Shown here piece by piece: positions 37,771-46,252 of a stretch of DNA of 64,000 nt. A program made the translations under genes and the position numbers. The stretch is taken from contig CANMKK010000001.1 in assembly GCA_947498455.1 (NCBI GenBank), forward strand, positions 372,001-436,000. Reading direction: 5' to 3'. The stretch is from an uncultured Aquimarina sp. GTDB lineage: Bacteria; Bacteroidota; Bacteroidia; Flavobacteriales; Flavobacteriaceae. The notes below the pieces were generated by a model. That model ran no database searches. It worked only from the letters and a program-made list of their open reading frames with translations, and had not been told where the DNA came from. The first letter of the stretch is position 1; every line of letters begins with the position of its first letter.

Positions 37771-37920
37771 GATAGATTCAATGGGAAAAATTTATGTCTC
37801 GCTTTATAAAGAGAGAGATTCCCTAACTTTATTTCTAAATATAATGTGGAACACATACGAGAAAAACTAGTTCGAAAATATCAAGTAAAACTAAAATCTT
37901 AATATTATTTTTTGATCTCA

Positions 37921-38802
37921 TTAGTACAAATATTTTAATATTGCAATATCAACATCACTGAATTCGCCATCTTCTGTACCTTTGAAACAAGAGATCATAA
38001 GAGAACTCGCTCCATAAATATCATATTTTTCTTTTTGATTTATTGATTGTATTCCCGGGATATTAATGGTTTCTATTACATCAATCGTTTTATCATTTGT
38101 ATCACTATCACAAGCTCTAAAAAGATAATCAGTATGCCTCAGACCAATTGCGTGACCAAGTTGGTGAGTAATTATATGTTCATTCATATTATTGCTCAGT
38201 TCTTGGTTTCCTGCAAAAAGTTGAACAAACCTACCCGGTATTCCACTAAAGGGAAATTCTGCCATTCCACCAATATCACTGTTATTTCCCTTAAAAAAAA
38301 TAATATCTCCATTAGTATCATTATGACTATTAAACACATCATGATTACTACTAAACAATAATTTAAATTGAAGAGAGGTATTCAACCTATTGTAATTATG
38401 TACCGCCCATCGCAATCCTGTTTGCATTCTAGAAGTAAGTCCTAAACCAACTCCTGTATATCCAATAACATTGATAACTCTATTAGACTCATGTATTAAG
38501 TTATTTGAACCATATTTTTTTGATATGCTCTTTCCATCCGATAACGCATATTTATCTAATTTATCTACCCGTAGTACAATATCCCCTACTCTAATCACTT
38601 TATTAATACTTCCATCTAAACGCTTGATAGTGTCATAAAAAGCATTGCTCGGATTTACACCTGCTTTATGTAATGCTTTGATATGTGTTTCAGAAATATC
38701 TTCAGAGACATCAGGTTCTGGTTCGAAAGAAGTGTTTTTTTCGCAAGATAGTGTTACCCCCACCAATATAACACCAAGTAATATTACTTTAATCTTTTTC
38801 AT
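37921..38802 (-). CDS. M57-like lipoprotein with HQLGH in place of HExxH
   Basis: 293 residues with lipobox VTLSC (C20). The fold and the block ITHQLGHAIGLRHTDY match Pep_M57 (HEIGH-type) metalloproteases of Bacteroidetes, where the motif reads HEIGHxxGxRHTD. Here the catalytic Glu is Gln (H213, Q214, H217, H223; codon CAA). The three zinc-binding His residues remain, so zinc binding without normal catalysis is predicted. GGMAEFPFSG and the downstream CF/Met region are otherwise family-like. It may be a pseudoenzyme, a binding protein or an inhibitor-like paralogue. It is behind its own repeat-type promoter (38993-39079). Confidence 0.75.
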   Translation of the reverse strand: MKKIKVILLGVILVGVTLSCEKNTSFEPEPDVSEDISETHIKALHKAGVNPSNAFYDTIKRLDGSINKVIRVGDIVLRVDKLDKYALSDGKSISKKYGSNNLIHESNRVINVIGYTGVGLGLTSRMQTGLRWAVHNYNRLNTSLQFKLLFSSNHDVFNSHNDTNGDIIFFKGNNSDIGGMAEFPFSGIPGRFVQLFAGNQELSNNMNEHIITHQLGHAIGLRHTDYLFRACDSDTNDKTIDVIETINIPGIQSINQKEKYDIYGASSLMISCFKGTEDGEFSDVDIAILKYLY

Positions 38803-38992
38803 TTTTAAATTTATAAGTAGTCATGATTTTAATAATAAGCTTGACGCTTTGATCCAATTAATATTTACACTATTTCTCTTTTGAATTTGCTCTAATAAGT
38901 CAACAAATTTCTGATAACATTTTGAAAATAATACAAATAAAGCTTTATATCGTGTATCTCCAATAGTCCAAAGAATAAAATAATTGTGTCAT

Positions 38993-39079
38993 AAATATAC
39001 ATTCTAAAACGGTAAACTACACTTATGATTATTTGAATGACATATATCAGTGTATAAAATGCATGTTTTAATGTATAAA
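38993..39079 (-). promoter_or_regulatory. Triple 21-bp direct-repeat promoter, site 3
   Basis: On the minus strand: TTTATACA (from 39079), TTTATACA (from 39058) and a degenerate TTCAAATA (from 39037), at 21-bp period, then TATATTTA (39000-38993) 37 bp after the start of the third. The ATG of the M57-like gene is about 190 bases downstream, so the leader is long. The third repeat is weak, and alone this site would be marginal; it is supported by the identical geometry elsewhere. Confidence 0.55.
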
Positions 39080-39169
39080 GTGTATAATTAGAAAATCAAT
39101 ATAATTTAATGTAAATCTATAGATTGTATTATTAAAAATTTTGATAATTAGTACATTACTTATCTCTAT

Positions 39170-40477
39170 TTAAATTCCCTCTAATACTTCACGCATTGCT
39201 TTAGCTTTAATCAGACATTCTTCATATTCTTTATCTGGGTCAGATTTCGCTGTAATTGCACCACCTACAGTATAGGAAATATATTGTTTTTCTTCATTAT
39301 AAAGAATACTACGAATCACCACATTAAAATCAAAATCTCCGTCTGGTGTAAAGTATCCTAAAGCTCCACTGTAAAGACCTCTTTTAGACTCTTCTAGATT
39401 TTCAATAATTCGCATGGCTGATATCTTAGGTGCGCCAGTCATACTACCCATAGGGAATGATTTCTTAATTACATCAACCGGAGATGTTTCTGCATCAATT
39501 TCCGAAACGACTGTAGAAATCATTTGGTGTACTTGTCTAAAAGAATATACTTTACACAATTCCTCCACCTTTACAGAACCTTTTATAGCAGTTTTGGACA
39601 AATCATTTCTAACCAAATCTACAATCATAATATTTTCGGAACGCTCCTTGGGGTCATTCTTTAATGTCGAAATTAATTTATTATCTTCTTCTTCTATAAA
39701 AGATCTTTTAGCCGTACCTTTAATTGGTTGTGAAATAATTTTATTCCCTTCTTTTTTCAAATACCGCTCTGGCGAAGCGGATAGTAAATATTTCTGGTTC
39801 ATTCTCAGAAAAGTGGCAAAAGGAGGTTTCGAAATTTGATTTAGATGAACATATGTTTCTAATGGTGCAATACAACTGTTTTCGGCAAAAAATTCCTGAC
39901 AAAAATTAGCTTCATAAATATCTCCTCGGTGAATATGAGCCAGCATTTGCTCTACCTTTTCTTTATACACATCTTTGGTTATCCTAAGGCTAATCTTAGT
40001 CTTTCCGCAGGGACCTTCTTCATTAGAAATATGAATGGACGACGAAAAAGAATGTATTAAATCAACATCTTCATCCATTTCATCATCCACCATTCTTAAG
40101 TATCGTACTTCTAAAATATCTTCACTTAATAACAATATTTTTTTGGGCTGAAAAAAATACAAATCCGGAAAATCCAATGTATCTACATTGTTAGACACTA
40201 AATCTTCTACATCATTTTTTAGATCATACGAGATATACCCAAATATCCAATCTCTGGTCTTTTCTTGATATTCTTTTAGTTTATCAAAGCCATTAATATA
40301 ATCCGTGTTAATTAACGTAAAAGCGTCTACAGCCAATATTGCACTATAACTAGAATAGGCATGAGTATATTCGTTAGAATCTAACCAGGTAACTTCTTCG
40401 AACTGTTGCGCCCATTGAAGCATTTTTATTTTAAAATCAGAAGGATTATCTATTTTGTATTTCTTAGTACTTCGCAC
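39170..40477 (-). CDS. pabB: Aminodeoxychorismate synthase component I (chorismate-binding enzyme)
   Basis: 435 residues of the chorismate-utilising family. Conserved blocks are SASPERYLKKEGNKIISQPIKGTAKR, split here as ASPERYLK and PIKGTAKR, IMIVDLVRNDLSK, FPMGSMTGAPKISAMRIIE and YSGALGYFTPDGDFDFNVVI. The length without an N-terminal glutaminase and the PIKGT block favour PabB (with PabA supplying ammonia) over TrpE. It makes 4-amino-4-deoxychorismate for folate synthesis. It follows an FMN reductase gene by five bases on the same strand. Confidence 0.87.
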   Translation of the reverse strand: MRSTKKYKIDNPSDFKIKMLQWAQQFEEVTWLDSNEYTHAYSSYSAILAVDAFTLINTDYINGFDKLKEYQEKTRDWIFGYISYDLKNDVEDLVSNNVDTLDFPDLYFFQPKKILLLSEDILEVRYLRMVDDEMDEDVDLIHSFSSSIHISNEEGPCGKTKISLRITKDVYKEKVEQMLAHIHRGDIYEANFCQEFFAENSCIAPLETYVHLNQISKPPFATFLRMNQKYLLSASPERYLKKEGNKIISQPIKGTAKRSFIEEEDNKLISTLKNDPKERSENIMIVDLVRNDLSKTAIKGSVKVEELCKVYSFRQVHQMISTVVSEIDAETSPVDVIKKSFPMGSMTGAPKISAMRIIENLEESKRGLYSGALGYFTPDGDFDFNVVIRSILYNEEKQYISYTVGGAITAKSDPDKEYEECLIKAKAMREVLEGI

Positions 40478-40482
40478 TTATA

Positions 40483-41022
40483 TTATTTGATTTGCTGCGC
40501 AAAAGTACTGAGAACTTCTCTTAATCCCAATAAAAGTGTTTCTTCTGTAACCTCATTAAGTTCTTCAGAAAAATTGGCTTGAAACGACGGAAAACTAAAA
40601 CTTTCAATAATCTCTGCTCCAAACCTAGGTAATAAATTTTTAGCATATTCTAATGCCCCAATACCGCCTCTTTGACCTGGAGAAGTACTCATCACTAAAA
40701 CCTTCTTTCCTGCCAAAAAATTTCGATCCAATCGGGATAACCAATCTATTACATTTTTAAAGAACGCACTCCAACTTCCATTGTGTTCATTTATAGAAAT
40801 GATTAATGCATCAGCATCTGATATTTCCTGTTTTAGCCCCATTGTCATACCCGGAAATCCCTTCTCCTTTTCTATATCTTCACTATACATGGGCATAGGG
40901 TAATTAACAAGTTTTAGAACTTTTACTTCATGTGCTACTATTTCTGAAGCTATATATTCGACAAGTTTATGATTAATCGAAGTACTACTATTAGAACCTG
41001 CAAAGGCTAGAATTTTTTTCAT
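40483..41022 (-). CDS. NADPH-dependent FMN reductase-like flavoprotein
   Basis: 179 residues from MKKILAFAGSNSSTSINHKL; an upstream in-frame start at 41043 would add seven residues outside the family pattern. The flavodoxin-like fold binds FMN phosphate through GSNSSTSINH, and ISINEHNGSWSAFFKNVIDW with SPGQRGG completes the site. It reduces FMN or quinone-like substrates with NAD(P)H. Five bases separate it from pabB downstream. Physiological substrate unknown. Confidence 0.85.
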   Translation of the reverse strand: MKKILAFAGSNSSTSINHKLVEYIASEIVAHEVKVLKLVNYPMPMYSEDIEKEKGFPGMTMGLKQEISDADALIISINEHNGSWSAFFKNVIDWLSRLDRNFLAGKKVLVMSTSPGQRGGIGALEYAKNLLPRFGAEIIESFSFPSFQANFSEELNEVTEETLLLGLREVLSTFAQQIK

Positions 41023-41105
41023 AGATATTAAGTTTATATTCAAATGTAGTTAAAAACAAAACAGTCGCAAAATAAGGCTACCTTTGTAACCTAATTTATG
41101 TAAAG

Positions 41106-42467
41106 TTGACTTTTAAAGATTTAAATTTAAGTACACAACTCCTTAATGCATTGGATGATCTGGAGTTCGAAACACCTACCCCAATACAGGAAAAAGCATT
41201 CTCTGTAGTCATGTCCGGAAAAGATATCGTTGGTATAGCACAAACCGGAACTGGTAAAACATATGCTTATATGTTACCAATCCTGAGGATGCTAAAATAT
41301 TCTGTACAACAAAATCCTAGAGTTTTGGTACTTGTACCTACAAGAGAATTGGTGGTTCAGGTAGTAGATGAAATTGAAAAACTTGCTACATATATTAATC
41401 TTCGGGTGATTGGTGTATATGGAGGTACCAATATAAATACCCAGAAAGAAGCTGTGTCACAAGGATTAGATATTGTAGTTGCAACTCCAGGCCGTCTATA
41501 TGACTTGGCAGTGAGCAGAGCTTTACAATTAAAATCTATTCAGAAAATTGTAATTGATGAAGTCGATGTTATGCTAGATTTAGGATTCAGGCATCAGTTA
41601 ATGAATATCTTTGATATTCTTCCTGTGCAACGACAGAACATAATGTTTTCTGCTACGATGACAGATGAAGTAGATTCAATGATTACTGAGATTTTCACAC
41701 ATCCACAACGAATATCTGTTGCCAAAAGTGGTACACCCTTAGAAAATATCAAGCAGTATACGTATCAAGTTCCAAATTTTTATACCAAAGTAAATTTATT
41801 AGAAGAGCTTCTTTCCGACTCAGATACGTATCATAAAGCTTTAGTTTTTGTAGGATACAAAAAAATGGCTGACCGTTTATTCGATCGATTAGATACATTT
41901 TTTCCAGACCAATGCTGTGTAATACATTCTAATAAAACGCAGAATTATAGGTTAAGAAGTATCGAACAATTCGAAAGTGGAGAAAATCGTATTCTAATTG
42001 CTACAGACGTAATGGCTAGAGGATTAGATATTGATAACATTAGCCATGTGATCAATTTGGACACTCCGGAATACCCTGAAAATTACATGCATAGAATTGG
42101 TAGAACAGGGCGAGCAGAAAAAAAAGGGGTTTCTATAGTACTAAGTACAGAAAAAGAGCTAGAATATCGTGAAAGTATCGAAGCACTTATGGAAATGAAA
42201 ATTGAGCAACTTAATATACCTGCTACGGTAGAAATATCAGAAGAGTTGACTCCAGAAGAACAGCCTAAAGTAAAAGAAATAAACAACCCCAATAAACGCA
42301 CTAATGATGAGGAAGCTGGTCCGGCTTTTCATGAGAAATCAGCTAAAAATAGTAAAGTCAATTTAGGAGGAAAATATAAAAGGGAAATCGCAAAGAAATA
42401 TAAAAAACCTAAAACCAAAGGAGATAAAACCTTTAACCTAAAATATAAAAAGAAAAAAAAGAAATAG
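41106..42467 (+). CDS. DEAD-box RNA helicase (RhlE-like)
   Basis: 453 residues starting with TTG (MTFKDLNLS, the usual Q-motif lead-in). Motifs: TPIQEKA (Q motif), AQTGTGKT (I), PTRELVVQV (Ia), VIDEVDVMLD (II, DEVD rather than DEAD), SAT (III), ARGLDI (V), HRIGRTGR (VI). The tail is strongly basic (KKYKKPKTKG, KYKKKKKK), typical for RNA contact. It should unwind RNA in ribosome assembly or decay. Two small genes follow within 13 and 9 bases, suggesting an operon. Confidence 0.93.
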   Translation: MTFKDLNLSTQLLNALDDLEFETPTPIQEKAFSVVMSGKDIVGIAQTGTGKTYAYMLPILRMLKYSVQQNPRVLVLVPTRELVVQVVDEIEKLATYINLRVIGVYGGTNINTQKEAVSQGLDIVVATPGRLYDLAVSRALQLKSIQKIVIDEVDVMLDLGFRHQLMNIFDILPVQRQNIMFSATMTDEVDSMITEIFTHPQRISVAKSGTPLENIKQYTYQVPNFYTKVNLLEELLSDSDTYHKALVFVGYKKMADRLFDRLDTFFPDQCCVIHSNKTQNYRLRSIEQFESGENRILIATDVMARGLDIDNISHVINLDTPEYPENYMHRIGRTGRAEKKGVSIVLSTEKELEYRESIEALMEMKIEQLNIPATVEISEELTPEEQPKVKEINNPNKRTNDEEAGPAFHEKSAKNSKVNLGGKYKREIAKKYKKPKTKGDKTFNLKYKKKKKK

Positions 42468-42480
42468 TTAGCAAGAATAT

Positions 42481-43008
42481 ATGATATCATTATTACTATC
42501 TAAAATAAAAGAAAATTGTATTGGGCAACGCATAAAAAAAGTTGCATATAGTGAAGTTAATAACCCTGAAAGTGATTTTTATTTTCGCGGATTTCATGCT
42601 TTTGATTATGGAATTCTTATAACCATGGAAAACGGGTATCAATGGCATATTTCCTGGAAAAACGACCACTTTTTTGGCATCGAAGAAGGAATGTATTCTT
42701 ACAATCAAGCCTTTGAGAATACTATTAAAAATTGGGATGCCACTCAGGAATGGGAATCTTTTTTAGATCAGGAAATTATTGATATTAAAATACAATCAGA
42801 AGATCCTAAAAGACAAATATTCTCAGAAGGCACTATCTCATTTGTTAATGGAGAACGTATAACAATTCTTATTGGCGAAGAACTTAATATCGATAACACA
42901 ATTCCTAAACCTCTAAAATATCAGAAAAATGGCGAAATTTATGTGTTCTTCGATCAGCATCTTTTATCAAAAAACAAACAATCAATTGCCATTAAACAAA
43001 ATAGGTGA
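42481..43008 (+). CDS. Unknown small cytoplasmic protein
   Basis: 175 residues without signal peptide or membrane helix. Aromatic and acidic blocks (NPESDFYFRGFHAFDYGILI, ENGYQWHISWKNDHFFGIEE) suggest a mixed alpha/beta fold. I do not recognise a family. It starts 13 bases after the helicase gene and ends 9 bases before an HxlR regulator gene, so it is likely cotranscribed with both. Confidence 0.65.
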   Translation: MISLLLSKIKENCIGQRIKKVAYSEVNNPESDFYFRGFHAFDYGILITMENGYQWHISWKNDHFFGIEEGMYSYNQAFENTIKNWDATQEWESFLDQEIIDIKIQSEDPKRQIFSEGTISFVNGERITILIGEELNIDNTIPKPLKYQKNGEIYVFFDQHLLSKNKQSIAIKQNR

Positions 43009-43017
43009 TATATATTT

Positions 43018-43341
43018 ATGACTACATATCAACGAAAAACTCCTATCAAAAATGATTGTAATATAGAAAAAGCTTTATTGGTAATTTCTGGCAAATGGAA
43101 ACCTGCTATCCTTAGTGCTCTGTTAAAACAAAATCTTCGATTAAGAGACATGCAAGCTGGATTACCAGAAGCTACAAAAAGAGCTCTCACGCAACAATTA
43201 AAAGAAATGATTGAAGATGGTCTCATTACAAAAAAAGATTTTCAACAATTCCCAAAAAAAACAGAGTATTCTATGACATCATTAGGGAAAAAATTAACCG
43301 TTGTTTTTAAAGAATTAGACCATTTCGGAAATCTATTATAA
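43018..43341 (+). CDS. HxlR-family transcriptional regulator
   Basis: 107 residues, a single winged helix-turn-helix. CNIEKALLVISGKWKPAILS, LRDMQAGLPEATKRALTQQL and YSMTSLGKKL are the standard HxlR blocks. One N-terminal cysteine (in NDCNIEKA) sits where redox- or electrophile-sensing HxlR proteins (YodB, HypR type) have theirs. The adjacent downstream gene encodes a flavoprotein whose promoter carries an inverted repeat, a plausible target. Nine bases after the preceding gene. Confidence 0.92.
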   Translation: MTTYQRKTPIKNDCNIEKALLVISGKWKPAILSALLKQNLRLRDMQAGLPEATKRALTQQLKEMIEDGLITKKDFQQFPKKTEYSMTSLGKKLTVVFKELDHFGNLL

Positions 43342-43353
43342 TATGGTGTATAA

Positions 43354-43395
43354 TTCACCCCTTATTGGAGTGAAAAACTTCTTAACTTACCTTTG
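43354..43395 (+). promoter_or_regulatory. Promoter with overlapping inverted repeat, upstream of the flavoprotein
   Basis: TTG (43365-43367) and TACCTTTG (43388-43395) are 20 bp apart, a near-ideal flavobacterial promoter; the flavoprotein ATG follows 17 bases later. TTCAC (43354) and GTGAA (43370) form an inverted repeat with an 11-bp spacer over the upstream element. HxlR regulators bind such dyads, so the gene product of 43018-43341 is the likely repressor (inference). Confidence 0.65.
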
Positions 43396-43412
43396 GGTCA
43401 TAAATAAAAAAT

Positions 43413-43982
43413 ATGGATACGAAAGGAGTTATCATTCAGGCAAGTGCAAGAAGTAAAGGAAACACGAATAAAATTACATCACTCATTCAGAAACAAACTG
43501 GTTACGAACTTATTGATTTAAAAACTAAAAATATAAAAGATTTTGATTATGACTTTGTAAATAAAAATGACGATTTCATTCCATTAATCAAAGAAATTGT
43601 TGATTCATATGAAGTAATAATCTTTGCAACTCCTGTATATTGGTATGCCATGAGTGGGTTACTTAAAACATTTTTAGACAGAATTACGGATTGTTTATTA
43701 ATAGAAAAAGATACTGGTCGTAAATTTAACGGTAAATATATGGGAATGGTAAGTTGTGGTTCTGATCAAGAATTGAAAGAAGGATTTACTATGCCTTTTA
43801 GAGAGACTGCAAATTACTTAGGTATGACATATATCGGAGATATACATACCTGGTTAGAAGGCACGGAAATCCCTGAAAAAGTACTTTCTAGCGTGACAAA
43901 TTTTACAAAAAAATTACTATTCAATAAAATTATGAATATATCAATCAACAACCTTGTAGCAAGTTCACAAGGCATCGAATGA
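43413..43982 (+). CDS. Flavodoxin-fold NAD(P)H-dependent oxidoreductase
   Basis: 189 residues. The FMN phosphate loop is ASARSKGNTNKI, and ATPVYWYAMSGLLKTFLDRI is the standard block of the NADPH-dependent FMN reductase/iron-sulfur flavoprotein family. Full length. It sits directly after an HxlR regulator with a well-formed promoter between; this arrangement usually means quinone, aldehyde or electrophile stress response. The substrate cannot be read from sequence. Confidence 0.87.
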   Translation: MDTKGVIIQASARSKGNTNKITSLIQKQTGYELIDLKTKNIKDFDYDFVNKNDDFIPLIKEIVDSYEVIIFATPVYWYAMSGLLKTFLDRITDCLLIEKDTGRKFNGKYMGMVSCGSDQELKEGFTMPFRETANYLGMTYIGDIHTWLEGTEIPEKVLSSVTNFTKKLLFNKIMNISINNLVASSQGIE

Positions 43983-44096
43983 ATACATAATCCTTGGCTA
44001 TAATGAGGCAGTTGTTTCGTTCACCCAAGATAGCTATCTTGATGCAAAAGTTTCGTGTGCTAAGAGATAAATGATTACAAAATCTCATTACTAATT

Positions 44097-44486
44097 ATGA
44101 TAAAAAAAACTATTATCTATGTACTCTTCTTACTACCATACATCATTTCCTCTCAGGAAATAAACGAGTGGGTACATACCGAAGGTGTTATAAAAAATAT
44201 AGAAATTAAAAGATCCGGTAGAAAAATAAGAGAAATTGCTACTGTAGAATTTCAGAAGGAAAACGGTGATACTATTGAAACTTTTATCGAGCTATACAGA
44301 ATACCTTTCTTAGGAAGTTTTAAATCGAAGGAGGACAATATCAAGGTTCATTATGATAAAAATAATCCTGCTAATGCTAAAACTAATACTGGCAAATTCA
44401 TTTCTGAATATGGTTTGTATATTTTGATCGCATTAGGCATTTTGTTTTCCGCAAAGAATATCTTGAAAGCGAGAAAGCTAAAATGA
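44097..44486 (+). CDS. DUF3592 membrane protein
   Basis: 129 residues. An N-terminal signal or helix (IIYVLFLLPYIISSQ), a small beta domain (HTEGVIKNIEIKRSGRKIRE, VHYDKNNPANAKTN) and a C-terminal membrane helix (YGLYILIALGILFSA) match DUF3592. The beta domain would face the periplasm. No role is established for the family. Monocistronic. Confidence 0.75.
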   Translation: MIKKTIIYVLFLLPYIISSQEINEWVHTEGVIKNIEIKRSGRKIREIATVEFQKENGDTIETFIELYRIPFLGSFKSKEDNIKVHYDKNNPANAKTNTGKFISEYGLYILIALGILFSAKNILKARKLK

Positions 44487-45198
44487 AATTATAATACCTA
44501 ATAGATCCTAAAAAAACAAGCTAAAATGCGAGGTTACTTTTTTTATTTGAAGTGATAAAATTTTTACATAGCCACACCTACGGAATTTTTCGCAATGAAA
44601 AACAAACAAGTATTTTAGCTTACTCCTGTTATTTAAAACACTCAATACTAACAAAATAGAAACTCCTCTATTAACGTATTTTTATATGAATCCGAAAATT
44701 ATTTTTATAATCTACCATTTCCGGCTTCAACTTATCTTACAAAGATACAAGCTTTATCATTAAACCAAACATTCATTCATTGCTGAAAATTAACCATTTA
44801 CACAATAAAAGACACCATTCATACAATCAAACATACAGTTCATACAATAGGTCTAAAAAAAACTTCCTAAAATAGTATGTTTACATTAAGAAAGTAAAAA
44901 CTACTTTCAATAACCAACTTAATGTATAACATGAAAAAGTTTGTAGAGAAACTCTAATAAGCTTTTATTCTTAGAACTTCCAAGTCTAGGAGTAACGCCA
45001 TTTATCTTTTGAAAGTTACTGTAATAAAAAAATCTCGTTTTCTTTTATTGTTAATTCAAACAACGCCTGGTATAGCATATTTTTTTGATCTATTAATTTT
45101 TCGCTAAACACAAACAATAAAAATGGCATAGACAATAAAGTCTGCCAAAAACTGTGAATACATATTTTTATTCTCAAACTTTTAAAACCTAATTACCT
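44487..45198. other. Regulatory and repeat-rich region upstream of the Ole cluster
   Basis: Holds the repeat-type promoter at 44797-44883, then an 8-codon frame at 44931 (MKKFVEKL, stop), then a dispersed-repeat-like segment (about 44998-45075: GCCATTTATC .. GCCTGGTATA), and a small inverted repeat GGCATAGAC/GTCTGCC at 45125-45146, 52 bases before oleA. The leader from the promoter to oleA is about 300 bases, long enough for further control. Confidence 0.5.
44797..44883 (+). promoter_or_regulatory. Triple 21-bp direct-repeat promoter, site 4 (Ole cluster)
   Basis: TTTACACA (44797), TTCATACA (44818) and TTCATACA (44839) at exact 21-bp period; TATGTTTA (44876-44883) begins 37 bp after the start of the last repeat, the same spacing as at the other three sites. 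Spacer ATCAAACATACA matches site 2. The first gene downstream is oleA at 45199. Confidence 0.68.
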
Positions 45199-46239
45199 AT
45201 GAAGATATCAGGCCTAGGAGCTTCATTTCCTTCTATACATTTTACCAATGAAGATGCTATACACAAATTAGAAAAAGACTCCAAAGATAAATTTAATTAT
45301 AATTTAGGATCCAATTTTGATGATCTTTTATGCAAATTAAATTCTACAGGAATTAAAAACAGATATTGGCTAAGAGAAAACGAGAGTCATATTGATATAG
45401 TTAGTGATGCCGTTCAAAAGGCATTAAATGATGCTTCTCTTTCTAAAAACGATATTGATTTATTAATTTATTCTAGTGTTTTTAGACAATTTATTGAACC
45501 AGGAGAATCATTTTTCATAGCAAAAGCATTGGGGTTTAAAAATATCGAATGCTTTGATGTATTAGAGGCTTGCAATAGTTTTGTAAGAGCTTCTAATATT
45601 AGCAAATCTTACTTAAACAGTGGTCAATATAAAAACATCCTAGTCATAACTTCGGAGTTCATGCCGCATCAAAATAATTATAAGCCAAGTTTTGAGATGA
45701 AAGATTATTCAAATGTAAACTACCTTTTTTCATCACTAACAACAGGAGAGGGAGCCTCTGCTACTATTTTTACCGATGATCACAAAACTTGGGAACAAGA
45801 AATTATAGCAAAACCTCAACATGCCAACTTTTGTTATCTCCCCATATCCAATATTCATGACCAAGAATTAGATTTATATGGTTTAAATAGTGAAGATGTT
45901 TCCGATTATAAATTTGTTTCATATAGTTTAAAACTACATAAAGAGGGCTATCATACCTTAAAAGATATGATACTAAAATATATAGATAGGAAAGGAATAG
46001 ATGATATTGTTCTTCCGCATTCTCATAGTCTTAATGTGTGGAATAGATTTAATAAAGAACTCAAAGAAATTATACCTTATTATCATATTTTCCCTAATTA
46101 TGGAAACCTCGTCACGGGCTCATTTCCTACAGCCCTATATCTCGCAAAGAAAGAAGGTAAGCTAAAAAGAGAAATGAAAGTAGGTGCATGGATGGCAGCC
46201 GCAGGTATGTCTTTATCTATAACCAATTTTGAATTTTAA
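45199..46239 (+). CDS. oleA: OleA-like thiolase-fold acyl condensing enzyme
   Basis: 346 residues of the KAS III/thiolase superfamily. The catalytic triad is C125 in DVLEACNSF, H274 in VLPHSHSLNVW and N303 in NYGNLVTGSFP. VFRQFIEPGESFFIAKALGF carries a Glu (E100) 25 residues before the cysteine, about where OleA has the Glu (E117 in Xanthomonas) that activates the second acyl chain; FabH lacks it. OleA joins two fatty acyl-CoAs head to head to a beta-keto acid. The neighbouring oleC and oleD homologues strongly support OleA over FabH. First gene of a five-gene plus-strand cluster. Confidence 0.82.
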   Translation: MKISGLGASFPSIHFTNEDAIHKLEKDSKDKFNYNLGSNFDDLLCKLNSTGIKNRYWLRENESHIDIVSDAVQKALNDASLSKNDIDLLIYSSVFRQFIEPGESFFIAKALGFKNIECFDVLEACNSFVRASNISKSYLNSGQYKNILVITSEFMPHQNNYKPSFEMKDYSNVNYLFSSLTTGEGASATIFTDDHKTWEQEIIAKPQHANFCYLPISNIHDQELDLYGLNSEDVSDYKFVSYSLKLHKEGYHTLKDMILKYIDRKGIDDIVLPHSHSLNVWNRFNKELKEIIPYYHIFPNYGNLVTGSFPTALYLAKKEGKLKREMKVGAWMAAAGMSLSITNFEF

Positions 46240-46252
46240 AAGAAAATGAAAA

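Noticed and set aside
44931..44957. 8-codon frame MKKFVEKL in the Ole leader as an attenuator peptide
   Set aside because: Too short to support; no regulatory codons or alternative hairpins are evident.
45199..46239. Calling the condensing enzyme FabH (fatty-acid initiation)
   Set aside because: The IEPGES block before the Cys and the adjacent OleC and OleD homologues fit OleA better, and no other fab genes are nearby.
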